Assembly: GCA_003223295.1 (NCBI GenBank) | Contig: QHYM01000104.1 | Location: forward strand, 1 to 64,000 | Direction of reading: 5' to 3' | DNA length: 64,000 nt | Source of the DNA: Acidobacteriota bacterium | GTDB taxonomy: Bacteria; Acidobacteriota; Terriglobia; Acidiferrales; UBA7541 | Shown here: piece after piece, positions 51,938-60,879 of the stretch | Numbering within the stretch: the first letter of the stretch is position 1 | Layout: every line of letters starts with the position of its first letter | Made by a program: the position numbers and the translations under genes | The notes under the pieces: generated by a model | Seen by the model: the letters and a program-made list of their open reading frames with translations, nothing else | What the model was told of the DNA's origin: nothing | Databases searched by the model: none

Positions 51938-53043
51938 GTTCTCCAATCCCTCGCGACCGCCTGTGAAAAGCGGTCAGAATTGACAATTTCCATGATTCGT
52001 TTTTCCAGGATGGCGTTTACAGAATTACGGTTGAACTTCTGAATGTCGTTCGAGGCATTGCGGATTCTTCGAAGAATCTCAGGGGCGCCTCGCTCCTGAT
52101 AGAGCAAGAGCATTTTTTGTTGCAAGTCGTCCAGGGAAGGGTAGGCCCACTTCATACTCGAATCGAAAAGATAGAAACAATCTTCCGGCTTGATGTGATC
52201 TTCGGCGAAGTCGAGCAGCAAGGAATTGTCCGCATTCATGAACTCGCGGTTCCCCGAGTAGCCAGTTGCGATCGTGGGTTTTTGAAAAAGCATTGCATCG
52301 GACAGGGTCAGCCCCCAACCCTCCGAATGGTGCGGGCTGACGTACGCGTCGGCGGTCGCATAAAGGGCGTTCACCTGGGTTTCATTCAGGTTTTCTCGCA
52401 GGACGATGATGCCATCGGTCACCAGAGCTCCAGCATCGTCTTGAGGACCAGCCTTGATGATGAGTCTCGCTTTCGGCATGGTTGACCGCTGGTTCCGAAA
52501 AGCAGTCATGAGAGCGGTTGTGTTCTTTCGCAAGTCCCATAGTTTTGTCACCATGAAGAAATAGAAATTGCCTGGATCGTAGGAAATGGCGCGCCCAATG
52601 TATTCGCCGTCGGCTTCCGAATAACTCGTATCGCGCTCGACGACGTGCGGCACATAGATGACTCGAGGGTGGTGCCTTGCGAAGATTTCCAAGCAGTATT
52701 GCGAACATGTCCAAATTTCCTGAACCTGGCGGATCGCTTCCCGATACGAGATGGGCAATTCACTGGCTTCCCAGACGCAATACCCGACGACATACTTCTT
52801 TCTCAAGACAGGATAAGTTTCAAAAAGAGAGGCGAAGGTGTGTGGTTCGAAATGAAGAACCACGATGTCTGCGAGATCAATTTCCTTCACTACGTTGCAC
52901 TGGCTTCGGATAATGTTGCGGTAAACTCGCGCTACTCTTGCATGGCTTGGATATCGGCCACAGCCATAGGAAACCTTCACATTCCTCAGGGTCGACTTCG
53001 AGCCGGCAATTTCTTTTGTAATTTCTTGGCCAACGGCTTCCAT
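51934..53043 (-). CDS. GT4-family glycosyltransferase
   Basis: This 369-residue GT-B-fold enzyme has the C-terminal GT4 blocks GNFYFFMVTKLWDLRKNTTA, LNETQVNALYATADAYVSPH and SEGWGLTLSDAMLFQKPTIA, with the E-x7-E-like pattern around SEGWG. The N-terminal half has VVLHFEPHTF and VGYCVWEASELP. I start at ATG 53043, preceded by GGGA. It is the first gene of a long minus-strand run down to the precursors. The promoter should lie in the gap to the divergent PqqD-like gene. Confidence 0.88.
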   Translation of the reverse strand: MEAVGQEITKEIAGSKSTLRNVKVSYGCGRYPSHARVARVYRNIIRSQCNVVKEIDLADIVVLHFEPHTFASLFETYPVLRKKYVVGYCVWEASELPISYREAIRQVQEIWTCSQYCLEIFARHHPRVIYVPHVVERDTSYSEADGEYIGRAISYDPGNFYFFMVTKLWDLRKNTTALMTAFRNQRSTMPKARLIIKAGPQDDAGALVTDGIIVLRENLNETQVNALYATADAYVSPHHSEGWGLTLSDAMLFQKPTIATGYSGNREFMNADNSLLLDFAEDHIKPEDCFYLFDSSMKWAYPSLDDLQQKMLLLYQERGAPEILRRIRNASNDIQKFNRNSVNAILEKRIMEIVNSDRFSQAVARDWRT

Positions 53044-53376
53044 AGTATTCCCATCCCGACGAGTCACGTTGCACTTTACGCTTTGGTTTTTGCTGGGCGG
53101 GCTATCAGCCGTTCAGGGCAACGGACTTCTCGTCCGGCTAATGTAGGGCGGGGATTGTAGCGAGTGCTGGAGCGTTCTTTTTTAGTCTCTGCCCTCAAAA
53201 GATAAAAAACCCCTAGGTCCCATGTCAATAGCGTCGGGCCCGAAGTGCAAGTACGGATTGTTTTTTGTGTTTGTGTAAGAGCGAATAACTGTGCGATGAA
53301 GTATGGGTTGGAGCTTTTTGAAGTTGAGACGTGGTTTACCTAAGGGCTCCGAACAAAACGGAAGAGGAGAGCAACA
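53044..53376. other. Divergent promoter region of the GT operon and the PqqD-like gene
   Basis: The 333-bp gap is A/T-rich around 53200-53290. It should contain promoters in both directions. A 15-codon frame starting MKYGLELF at 53296 recalls the MKYE starts of the precursors but has no ribosome site and no core, so I do not call it a gene. Confidence 0.45.
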
Positions 53377-53634
53377 TTGCAGGTGTCAAGCGTAGCTCGC
53401 GTGGCCAAAACTTCCGATGGAAAGGCGGTCATGGAGGTTGCTGGCCGGCCCGCTTTTGAATTGAATCCCGTAGCTTTGAGTATTTGGACGAAGCTCACAT
53501 CCGGCCATTCGCTCCCGGAGATCAGTTCGCAGATCGCTGCGGAATTTGGCGCTCCGGAAGGTGTGACGGCAAGGGATGTTCAGCGCTTCGTCAAACAATT
53601 GAAGGACCATCTTCTCGTTTACGACGACAACTGA
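53377..53634 (+). CDS. PqqD-like RRE protein (likely lasso B1)
   Basis: This 85-residue protein has the PqqD fold pattern: beta strands VMEVAGRPAFELNPVALSIW, then helices LPEISSQIAAEF and TARDVQRFVKQLKDHLLVYD. Such RiPP recognition elements bind the leader peptide and hand it to the B2 protease and cyclase; in lasso systems they read the YxxPxL motif, present in the three precursors here. TTG 53377 has GAGGAGAG upstream; GTG 53383 is the alternative. It stands alone on the plus strand 8 kb from B2, an unusual split. Confidence 0.85.
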   Translation: MQVSSVARVAKTSDGKAVMEVAGRPAFELNPVALSIWTKLTSGHSLPEISSQIAAEFGAPEGVTARDVQRFVKQLKDHLLVYDDN

Positions 53635-53688
53635 GGGAATGAGGCCGCAAGAGGTGACGGCTAGTTCTTATCTCGTTTCTTCAAGAGC

Positions 53689-54258
53689 TTAGACGGGCGA
53701 AGAGTCAGGCCGTTTTGAGGCGTGACCAAGCCTTGTGTAGGGATTCTCTTGTGCAGCTACCCATTCGGAGTTCCCTCCGCCCTGCATTTGAAAGCGCTTG
53801 GGCCGTTTGCCGAATGTGTTTTGAAAGCAACGCGAAAATGCGGACGTAAAACTGTAGCCGAGAACTCTGGCCGCTTCGTCGACATTAAGGTTCTTTGACT
53901 CTCTGAGGAGCTTTTCTGCCGTCTTCATTCTGACTCGCCGGGCATATGCGCGCATGGTGACGCGGTATAGCTTCTTGAATTGCCTGCTGACCAGCGAAAG
54001 ACTTATCTGGAATTTCTCACATTCTTTGGCCGGGCTGCACGACAGACTGCCGCCTGATTCGTCAATCAGTTGCCGAATTCTTGCCGCTACCTGCCTAGAC
54101 CTACACACTGCTTTTTCCAGGATGAGATCCGTTGCCCAGCCCAATAAGAACAATTCAGGACCATGGTAGGAAGGTTGCGACCGTGAAACGCTGTAAGTGT
54201 CCGCAGCAGAGGACTCGTACAATGAGGAAACGGGCTTAGGTTTCTCTGTAGCTTTCAT
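53689..54258 (-). CDS. AraC-family transcriptional regulator
   Basis: This 189-residue regulator has a C-terminal double helix-turn-helix at about residues 75-175 (FQISLSLVSRQFKKLYRVTM, then DEAARVLGYSFTSAFSRCFQ). The N-terminal 70 residues are short and show no ligand domain. It lies between the PqqD-like gene and the second GT4, reading against both, so it may control one or both divergent units. No operator was recognised. Confidence 0.87.
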   Translation of the reverse strand: MKATEKPKPVSSLYESSAADTYSVSRSQPSYHGPELFLLGWATDLILEKAVCRSRQVAARIRQLIDESGGSLSCSPAKECEKFQISLSLVSRQFKKLYRVTMRAYARRVRMKTAEKLLRESKNLNVDEAARVLGYSFTSAFSRCFQNTFGKRPKRFQMQGGGNSEWVAAQENPYTRLGHASKRPDSSPV

Positions 54259-54666
54259 GTTACGCAGCGACCGATCGGAAGTTCATTTTGAAGGGGCAAA
54301 GGCCATAACGTAATTGTGTATTGGGCGGAATATTGACTGCGACCAAGGCACAACATTCGGGCAGGGCAAAAGGCTGGGGCCAAAAACAGCATGCTGAATG
54401 GAGCCTCCTAGCCGAGTCAATCAGGGACAGTTCTCATATCCGGCCAAAGTAGGCTCATTGCGTGTTGGTTAAGCTTCTCTTCATAGTTGTCTCTATGTTG
54501 ATGAACCAATTCCTGCCGTGAGTTGTCACAAAAAGAAAAAGCCATTAGTTGCATTGTCTAACGAAATCAATTGACGCTCAGTTCGAGTCTTTTCTAACGT
54601 CGAGGAGAGAAAGGTGCAGATGTGTTTGATGTTTTGAAGGTACTTCGAATTCCAGGAATGCACCAG
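54259..54666. other. Intergenic region between AraC regulator and GT4
   Basis: The stretch holds no gene that I can support. It is divergent, so both promoters must lie here. A GAGGAGAG run at 54602-54609 could serve an alternative GTG start at 54622 for the GT4 gene. Confidence 0.4.
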
Positions 54667-56310
54667 ATGAAGGCGCTGTATATCGATCAAGTTGCCGGAA
54701 ACCCCGAGTCTCCTCATACCAAGAACGGTCAGACAATCAAGGGCGCTGGTGTTTTTGAATGGAACCTGCTTTCCGCACTGCTGGAACATGGAACCTACGA
54801 TGCCTACTTCGCACCCGGATTAACCGAAGAGAAGAGACAAGCACTGGCGCAAGAAGGTTTGAGCGCGGATAGCGTCAGGCGTCTGGTCCCTGTACCTCTT
54901 TGGGGACCGCCACCCATCAAGACCGAGGATAAAGTCGTCCTGTTGACGGCGGGACGGTTCCTGAATGCCCTGGCAGGCATTCGTCAAAAACTGAAGCAAT
55001 TCAACGCACCGGTGTGCGGATTCGTGCACTCGATAAACTCGCCGCGCATTGCATTTGCTTTGCTGCAGCAGTGTTTTGCCGGTCTTTCGGGGGCCGATCT
55101 CTTGCTTTGTTCCAGCCGGGCAGGAATGAAAACCATCGACACGTACATTAACGAGATCAACGGGTTCTTACCTTTAGAACTGCACTATCCAGCGCGCCGG
55201 GCTCTCGTTCCTTTAGGGGTCAAGCTTCCATCAACGAAGCAGACAACCGGTGGGACTCTTAGGCAGAAGTTCAGTCTAGAAACGGATGCTTGCATCGCCC
55301 TGTACTTCGGCCGTTTGTCCCAGACCAGTAAGTGTGATCTTGGGCCCCTTCTTGTTGCTTTTTCCCAGTTGCTGCGGAAAGGGAAGAGTCTCTACCTGAT
55401 TATTGCGGGGGACGACACGCAAGCCAAGGAAGCTCCACGCCTGCAGGCCCTTGCCAGAGAGCTAGACTGCAATGAAAGCCTTATGGTTTGGGCTAATCCG
55501 TCGGCTGAAGACAAACATCTCCTCTATTCCGAGGCAGACTTTTTTGTGTCCCCGAGCGACAACATCCAAGAAACGTTTGGGCTGACGGTTGCCGAGGCAA
55601 TGGCTTATGGGTTGCCAGCGGTTGTATCGGACTGGAATGGTTATCGAGACTTGGTGAAAGACGGGCAAAATGGATTCTTGATCCCAACCGCCTTCCCATC
55701 CACCGTGGAAAGCCTTCGTCTTTGTGATTGCACCATGTCCATGTTAGAGGAAGATTTGCTGGCCCAGTCCACGACGGTCGACGTCTTGGCATTGTCCGAA
55801 AGGATGGAGCAACTTGCGGAGAATCCAGAATTGCGCGCGCACATGGGAAAAACCGCCAGACAGTTTGTGGAAGACACTTGTAGCTGGCGGGCCGTGGTGA
55901 GACGCTACGAGGAAATCTGGGAAGAGTCTCTGCATTTTGCGAGCAGCCCCGCTTCGCGCCCGAGGAAATCCGGCCAGTTATTTGACATTTCGCTGGAGAA
56001 GTGTTTTGGGCACTACGCAACTGTAAAGCGCGGCGCGGAGCAGAGATGCTTCATAACACGCGAAGGTCGGGAATGGCTAAAGCAACCCGGGCGTTTGTAT
56101 TTTTTATGCCGCTTGTCAACTGCTTTGAATCCCCAAGAATTCACGCATATATTGCGGCACATTGCGGATTGTCCTGGTTTCTCGATCAAAGAAATTGTTG
56201 CGTCTCTGTCAAACGGTGCAGCCCTTACAGCGGCGAACGCACATTGGATCTTGGCTCGTCTTTTCAAATATGGGCTTGTGACAGACCAACAGGATAGTCC
56301 TAAGACATGA
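54667..56310 (+). CDS. GT4-family glycosyltransferase with C-terminal winged-helix-like domain
   Basis: The protein has about 547 residues. The first 420 form a GT4 enzyme: TKNGQTIKGAGVFEWNLLSA at the N-terminus, then IALYFGRLSQTSKCDLGPLL, LLYSEADFFVSPSDNIQETF and GLTVAEAMAYGLPAVVSDWN. About 110 extra residues follow, with REGREWLKQPGRLYFLCRLS and FSIKEIVASLSNGAALTAAN, then a final helix and strand. This looks like a winged helix and, by shape, a little like PqqD/RRE folds. ATG 54667 fits the family start (MKALYIDQ); GTG 54622 is possible. A glycosyltransferase with its own leader-binding domain is an attractive but untested reading. Confidence 0.82.
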   Translation: MKALYIDQVAGNPESPHTKNGQTIKGAGVFEWNLLSALLEHGTYDAYFAPGLTEEKRQALAQEGLSADSVRRLVPVPLWGPPPIKTEDKVVLLTAGRFLNALAGIRQKLKQFNAPVCGFVHSINSPRIAFALLQQCFAGLSGADLLLCSSRAGMKTIDTYINEINGFLPLELHYPARRALVPLGVKLPSTKQTTGGTLRQKFSLETDACIALYFGRLSQTSKCDLGPLLVAFSQLLRKGKSLYLIIAGDDTQAKEAPRLQALARELDCNESLMVWANPSAEDKHLLYSEADFFVSPSDNIQETFGLTVAEAMAYGLPAVVSDWNGYRDLVKDGQNGFLIPTAFPSTVESLRLCDCTMSMLEEDLLAQSTTVDVLALSERMEQLAENPELRAHMGKTARQFVEDTCSWRAVVRRYEEIWEESLHFASSPASRPRKSGQLFDISLEKCFGHYATVKRGAEQRCFITREGREWLKQPGRLYFLCRLSTALNPQEFTHILRHIADCPGFSIKEIVASLSNGAALTAANAHWILARLFKYGLVTDQQDSPKT

Positions 56311-56404
56311 CCTTGACTTCTCTTTGATCCTTCCAGGTCATCGCTTTTTTCCCGGTTTTGGCCCGAGCCCTCTTTTGCGGTTCGCCTGGCGCGGTTCGGC
56401 TCCC

Positions 56405-57715
56405 CTACGCCACTTCCTTAGCGGCCGCCTTGGCTGGCGCACGAAAAACTATAGCGCGATTCTCATTTCGCAAATATTTTTGCGCCACGGTCATCGTTTG
56501 TTCCCGCGTTACTGCCAGAAATTCATCCAAAATAGTGTTTACTAACTGCGGTTGGTCATCGAAAAGCGCGAAACAAGCCAGCAAATGCATCAGCCCATAC
56601 TTCGGCATGTAGGGGCCACCATCGTCCAGGCGCGCATAAAAATCTGCTTGCCATTTCACTAACAACTGGTTCAATTCGTCCGTGGTCAGGCCAACCTCTT
56701 GAACGCCGCGAATGACCGCGTCAAATGCTAGTAGTGCAGATTCACTGGGATACTCCGGCCGGAACCGAAGGCATGTAATCAACTGATTCGGACCATTATA
56801 GCCGAAGAAATCGTCGATTCCGCCCCAAGCTTCTAAGGCAATTTGCCTTTTTTCCACCAACTCGCGGTGAATTCTCCCGGCTCTTCCATAGTGGAGCTCC
56901 TGATCGAGTAGCGCCATTGCGCACCAATCGCTGGTCCGCCTCTCAGGCATCAAATATCCAACGGCCAAGGACGGCAACGCTCCAATTTTCTCTTCAATGT
57001 ATCCGCGCCGTTCTTGGGTTTGTTCGGGCTCGCTTGGATCGAAGGAGGGAAGAGCCGTTCCAGCGGGAATGCTGCCAAAGTATTGCTCCGCCAAAGCGAG
57101 GCCGTCTTGCGGCTTCACGTCGCCAAGCATCAGCAAAACAGCATTATTGGGCACATAATAGGTTTTGAAAAATGTTTCCAGATCTTTTAAGTCGATGGCG
57201 TCGAGATCCGCGAAATCGCCATAGCACGTGTGCGCATTCGCCCAATTGCGAAACGCCATGGCAGGCATGTCAAGTATGGGAAAGCCGCCATAGGGTTGGT
57301 TCAGCACATTGCGACGAACTTCTTCTTTGATAACATCGCGCTGAGTTTTCAGGTTCCCTTCGTTAAGCTTGAGAGCTCGCATGCGGTCTGCTTCCAGCCA
57401 GAGCACGCGGCAGAGCGCGTTTGAGGGCACGGATTCAAAATAATTGGTCCAGTCGCAGCCCGTTGAACCATTAGACCGCCCTCCGCTCGCGTGGATTAGC
57501 TTGAGGTGTTGCTCTCTTGGTGCGTTCGCAGAGCCTTGAAACATCATGTGTTCGAGCAAGTGCGCAAAGCCGCCGCGGCCTGGGGGGTCCATGCGGAAAC
57601 CAACCTTGTAGTACACGCCCACAGTCGTCACTGGTGCGCTGTGATCCGGTGCGATGACGACTTTTAAACCGTTCGGCAGCGTTATGTATTCAATCGTAAT
57701 TTGGAGTCGTTTCAA
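56405..57715 (-). CDS. M16-family zinc metallopeptidase
   Basis: This 436-residue peptidase has the inverted zinc motif HLLEH (His52, Glu55, His56) in FAHLLEHMMFQ, and the third ligand in the helix DVIKEEVRRNVLNQ. It has one catalytic and one inactive M16 domain, the normal length for PqqL/YmxG-like members, and no signal peptide. The start is TTG 57715 with a poor ribosome site. M16 enzymes work in RiPP pathways such as PQQ, where they cut precursors. Next to an ABC exporter here it could process or degrade the peptide; this is inferred from neighbours. Confidence 0.88.
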   Translation of the reverse strand: MKRLQITIEYITLPNGLKVVIAPDHSAPVTTVGVYYKVGFRMDPPGRGGFAHLLEHMMFQGSANAPREQHLKLIHASGGRSNGSTGCDWTNYFESVPSNALCRVLWLEADRMRALKLNEGNLKTQRDVIKEEVRRNVLNQPYGGFPILDMPAMAFRNWANAHTCYGDFADLDAIDLKDLETFFKTYYVPNNAVLLMLGDVKPQDGLALAEQYFGSIPAGTALPSFDPSEPEQTQERRGYIEEKIGALPSLAVGYLMPERRTSDWCAMALLDQELHYGRAGRIHRELVEKRQIALEAWGGIDDFFGYNGPNQLITCLRFRPEYPSESALLAFDAVIRGVQEVGLTTDELNQLLVKWQADFYARLDDGGPYMPKYGLMHLLACFALFDDQPQLVNTILDEFLAVTREQTMTVAQKYLRNENRAIVFRAPAKAAAKEVA

Positions 57716-57826
57716 TCGTTGCTCTGCCTTCCAGACGGCATTGTTCTTCTCGGAAAGGACTCAATTGAGTGGAACAGCACAGCAGGGCATGGGACGGCAC
57801 TAAGTTTCGCTGGGCACGGACTTTCA

Positions 57827-59605
57827 TTAATTACTCTTTGGGAGTTGGGCAACGGATTCCGTATTCAGAAGCGCCGTTGGCGCACTATGCAAATGCGTAT
57901 AGAGGCCGCCGGTGCGAATCAATTGGTCGTGCGTTCCCTGTTCCTGGATCACTCCTCGGTTGAGAACAACAATTCGGTCCACCCATTTAAGCGCCGCAAT
58001 CCGGTGCGATACGAACACGATGGTTTGGCTGGGAAAATGGCGCGCCAAATTCATAAACACCCGTCGTTCGGACGGTGCGTCGAGGGCGGAGGTAGATTCA
58101 TCAAGCAGCAAAATCGAGGGTTTGTGGAGCACGGCCCGGGCCAGCGCTACGCGTTGCTTTTCACCGCCAGACAGCGCGTTCCCTCTTGGGCCCACGGGTG
58201 TGTCCCAGCCTTGCGGCAACCGCCGAAACAGCTCTTCTAGATCGGCAATCTCGACTGCTGTATGAAGTTCTCCAGTCGTCGCGGAGGGGTTTCCCAATAG
58301 AATATTTTCCTTCAGTGTGCGGTCGAAAAGCACGGCATCCTGCAATAAATAGCAAACCCTTGTTCGCAGGCTTGCCAGCCGGATCTTACGAACGTCAATC
58401 CCGTCGATATAAACCGTGCCTCCACTCGCGTCATAAAGCCGGGCGATCAGCTTTGCGATGGTGCTTTTTCCGCTCCCGCTTATGCCTACCAACGCCACTT
58501 TCTCGCCGGGCCCGAGTTTGAGTTGAATCCCGTCCAGCACAGGAACGCCATCCCGATAACAGAAATCAACTCTCTCCATTTCCACATAGCCTCGGAGCGG
58601 GGAAGGGAAGGTGATGGCGTCGGGCCGTTCAGGCACGCTGGGAGTCCTTTCCATAACCTCCAGAATTCTGCGGATATTGGTCCCTAAGCGATTCAACTGG
58701 GAATAAATGTCCACGGCGGCACGCAAGGGATCAAATAAGCGCCCCATGTAACTATAAAAGGCGACCACGCCGCCGATCGTCAGAGCCCCAATAAACACCT
58801 GGTAGCCACCATAACCAAGGATCGCGATCGTGCCCGTGGCGATGATGGCCATGTAGCAGGAGCTGAACAGGACCTCGACTAGTTCCCGATGATTTACTGC
58901 TTTCATGCGCTCCATCGCCCACTTTTGGAATGTTTGCGATTGGTTTTTCTCTTGATGAAGGAGCTGAACCTGAATGACGGAAGTAAGATGCTCCTGAAGA
59001 AAACTGCTCTCTTTGGCAGCTTTCTCCTGGGCCAGATCCGAGGCGCGGCGCAGAGGCTTTTCAAACTTCTTTCGGAAAACAAAGAAAAGAGGCATCAAGG
59101 GCAGAACAAGGCTGGTGAGCTTAAAATCAAGGGTGAACATGGTGCCCATGACGAAGATGGAGTTGAATGCGGTTTGTAGTGCATAGGGCACCAGGTTCGA
59201 TCCTCCTTCGGCTACCTGGTCCACGTCCTGTTCCAGGCGATAGAGTCTTTCGCCAACCGGCGTTGAATCATGGTAGTCGGCGGAAAGACGGTTCATTTGC
59301 TCCAGGATATTAAGGCGCATCTGGAAGACAAGATTCTGAACGGTTCGAAAATTCACGAGCTGGGCCAGCGTGAAAAAGCCCAGCCGAAAAATGTAAAGCC
59401 CAAAGAATCCTAGGGCAGTGAGAAGAAGGAGACGGAAGTCCTTCTTGGGAAGGACATAGTCAATCAGCCATTTGAGAAGCAAGGGATCGAGAAGAAACAT
59501 GGCGCTGCTTAGAACCACGAGCAGCACGCCCAGTGAGTAGGACGGGAAAAGGGGCCGCATTTGGCGAAGGAACCAGCGCGCCTGCGCTTTGAGCGTCGAA
59601 CTCAC
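57827..59605 (-). CDS. ABC-type exporter, fused permease and ATPase (McjD-like candidate)
   Basis: This 592-residue half-transporter has six membrane segments at about residues 1-310 (SLGVLLVVLSSAMFLLDPLL, LLTALGFFGLYIFRLGFFTL) and an ATPase at about 340-575 with Walker A GISGSGKST, signature LSGGEKQR, Walker B ILLLDEST and VFVSHR. GTG 59605 follows AAGGAG with normal spacing. There is no N-terminal C39 peptidase domain, as expected when B2 removes the leader. It is the best candidate for the export and self-immunity pump of the locus. Confidence 0.9.
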   Translation of the reverse strand: MSSTLKAQARWFLRQMRPLFPSYSLGVLLVVLSSAMFLLDPLLLKWLIDYVLPKKDFRLLLLTALGFFGLYIFRLGFFTLAQLVNFRTVQNLVFQMRLNILEQMNRLSADYHDSTPVGERLYRLEQDVDQVAEGGSNLVPYALQTAFNSIFVMGTMFTLDFKLTSLVLPLMPLFFVFRKKFEKPLRRASDLAQEKAAKESSFLQEHLTSVIQVQLLHQEKNQSQTFQKWAMERMKAVNHRELVEVLFSSCYMAIIATGTIAILGYGGYQVFIGALTIGGVVAFYSYMGRLFDPLRAAVDIYSQLNRLGTNIRRILEVMERTPSVPERPDAITFPSPLRGYVEMERVDFCYRDGVPVLDGIQLKLGPGEKVALVGISGSGKSTIAKLIARLYDASGGTVYIDGIDVRKIRLASLRTRVCYLLQDAVLFDRTLKENILLGNPSATTGELHTAVEIADLEELFRRLPQGWDTPVGPRGNALSGGEKQRVALARAVLHKPSILLLDESTSALDAPSERRVFMNLARHFPSQTIVFVSHRIAALKWVDRIVVLNRGVIQEQGTHDQLIRTGGLYTHLHSAPTALLNTESVAQLPKSN

Positions 59606-60064
59606 TTCGTCTCCTTTTCCCGTGCATCTGCCCCCCGGGTTTCCTGCCGGTGACCGTTGTTAATAGAATGTTGGCCGCTTGGGTTCAAACCAGCCTTGCG
59701 CGATCTTTGCCGTTTGCAGAAAGTTTTGTGGCAGCCGCGGAATTGGACAGCGTGGCCGCCATGGCAAACTGAAAAACAAAAGCATTGGCTTGAGCCCATG
59801 TACCTTCCCCAAGTTTGTGATCGCTGGACTTTCTGGATTGAGGGCTCAAGAATGGCCAAATTGCGAACCCGGGCGTCTCGATTGGCGGGCGATTCCAGCG
59901 AGCCCTCAACGGACGTGTGGCCGGAAGGATCGGCTCAGGCTCGAAGCCACATTTCAATCCCTGAATTAGGGGCTAAGACCGGACTGCGCCCCTCAAGTTG
60001 GTTTTCTACCTAATACTGCCCTGCTCGGTGGCAGGCAGGGCATATTCCGAATATGATTTAGCGG
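59606..60064. other. 459-bp intergenic region
   Basis: Open frames of up to about 118 codons exist on both strands but lack domains, ribosome sites and precursor-like motifs. I see no further precursor gene here. Confidence 0.45.
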
Positions 60065-60505
60065 TTAGGCAGCAACGTCTTTAAACTGCCAGATCCTTCT
60101 GAAATTAATCGGGCTTAGGTGAAAATGCTTCAGAAAGCACCTCGTGAAATTGCGAACATGCCGATATCCCGCATCAATAGCGATGGCTTTGACAGGCGCA
60201 TCGGTCGTCCGTAATTGTTGCGCCGCGGCATCGAGGCGACTTTTCTTTGCGTATTCTTTGATTCCCAAGCCCGTGTAGGCCTTGAAGAGCCGTCGCGCCT
60301 GGCGGCCAGAAATGCCCAACCCAAGCGCTTGGCAGGCTTCATCAAGGCAAGACAGCCCCCTTGCGGGGTCACTATCGATAAGATTTTTTAGCTTTTGCAC
60401 CCGCCAGTCCTCACTAACACGTGCGTCAGTGGTTTTCAAAAAAAACAACTTGAGGAACTCACGTGGACTTCCCCACCTCAGAACAACAGGTTGCTCGTAG
60501 ATCAT
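60065..60505 (-). CDS. AraC-type helix-turn-helix protein
   Basis: This 146-residue protein consists mainly of an AraC/XylS DNA-binding domain at about residues 50-138 (LGISGRQARRLFKAYTGLGI, then IAIDAGYRHVRNFTRCFLKH). The N-terminus (MIYEQPVVLRWGSPREFLKL) is too short for a sensor domain. It probably needs a partner or acts constitutively. No target is evident; it is flanked by empty stretches. Confidence 0.83.
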   Translation of the reverse strand: MIYEQPVVLRWGSPREFLKLFFLKTTDARVSEDWRVQKLKNLIDSDPARGLSCLDEACQALGLGISGRQARRLFKAYTGLGIKEYAKKSRLDAAAQQLRTTDAPVKAIAIDAGYRHVRNFTRCFLKHFHLSPINFRRIWQFKDVAA

Positions 60506-60879
60506 CGACCTTGCCTCCTGGTATTCGCGGTTGGATAAACGAGTTCAGTGATAAAAATTAATGCGATATTCTGAGCCAGGCATCATGCCGGACATGTGTT
60601 ACTTAGGAATTACAAGGGGCTGGTAGTTCCGGAAACCTGAAGAACTTCGAATACAGCAGCGACTTCGCTACAGGGGAACCGCGGCCCTAACGTCGGAACG
60701 TCGGCTCCCTTCTTCCAAATACCGCCACTCAAGCTAAGAGGAAACAAGGAATCGGTCAATAGGGTCTTTCACTCAAATCGAGTAGGGGTAGAAACCTCAG
60801 TCGGTTCTTATGCTCAGGCGAATGCACCGGCAAGTGTAAACATAGAGAGGTCTTTCACAGACGATACTAACTTCTCGTG
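60506..60879. other. 374-bp intergenic region
   Basis: I see no gene, tRNA or strong hairpin. It contains the 3' flank of the permease gene and the promoter region of the AraC-type gene. Confidence 0.4.

Noticed and set aside
53296-53343. A 15-codon frame MKYGLELFEVETWFT upstream of the PqqD-like gene that recalls the precursor start
   Set aside because: It has no ribosome binding site, lacks YxxPxL, and is far too short for a leader plus core.
59685-59957. A 90-codon minus-strand frame upstream of the ABC exporter
   Set aside because: It uses a TTG start without a ribosome site, has no recognisable domain and competes with overlapping frames on both strands.
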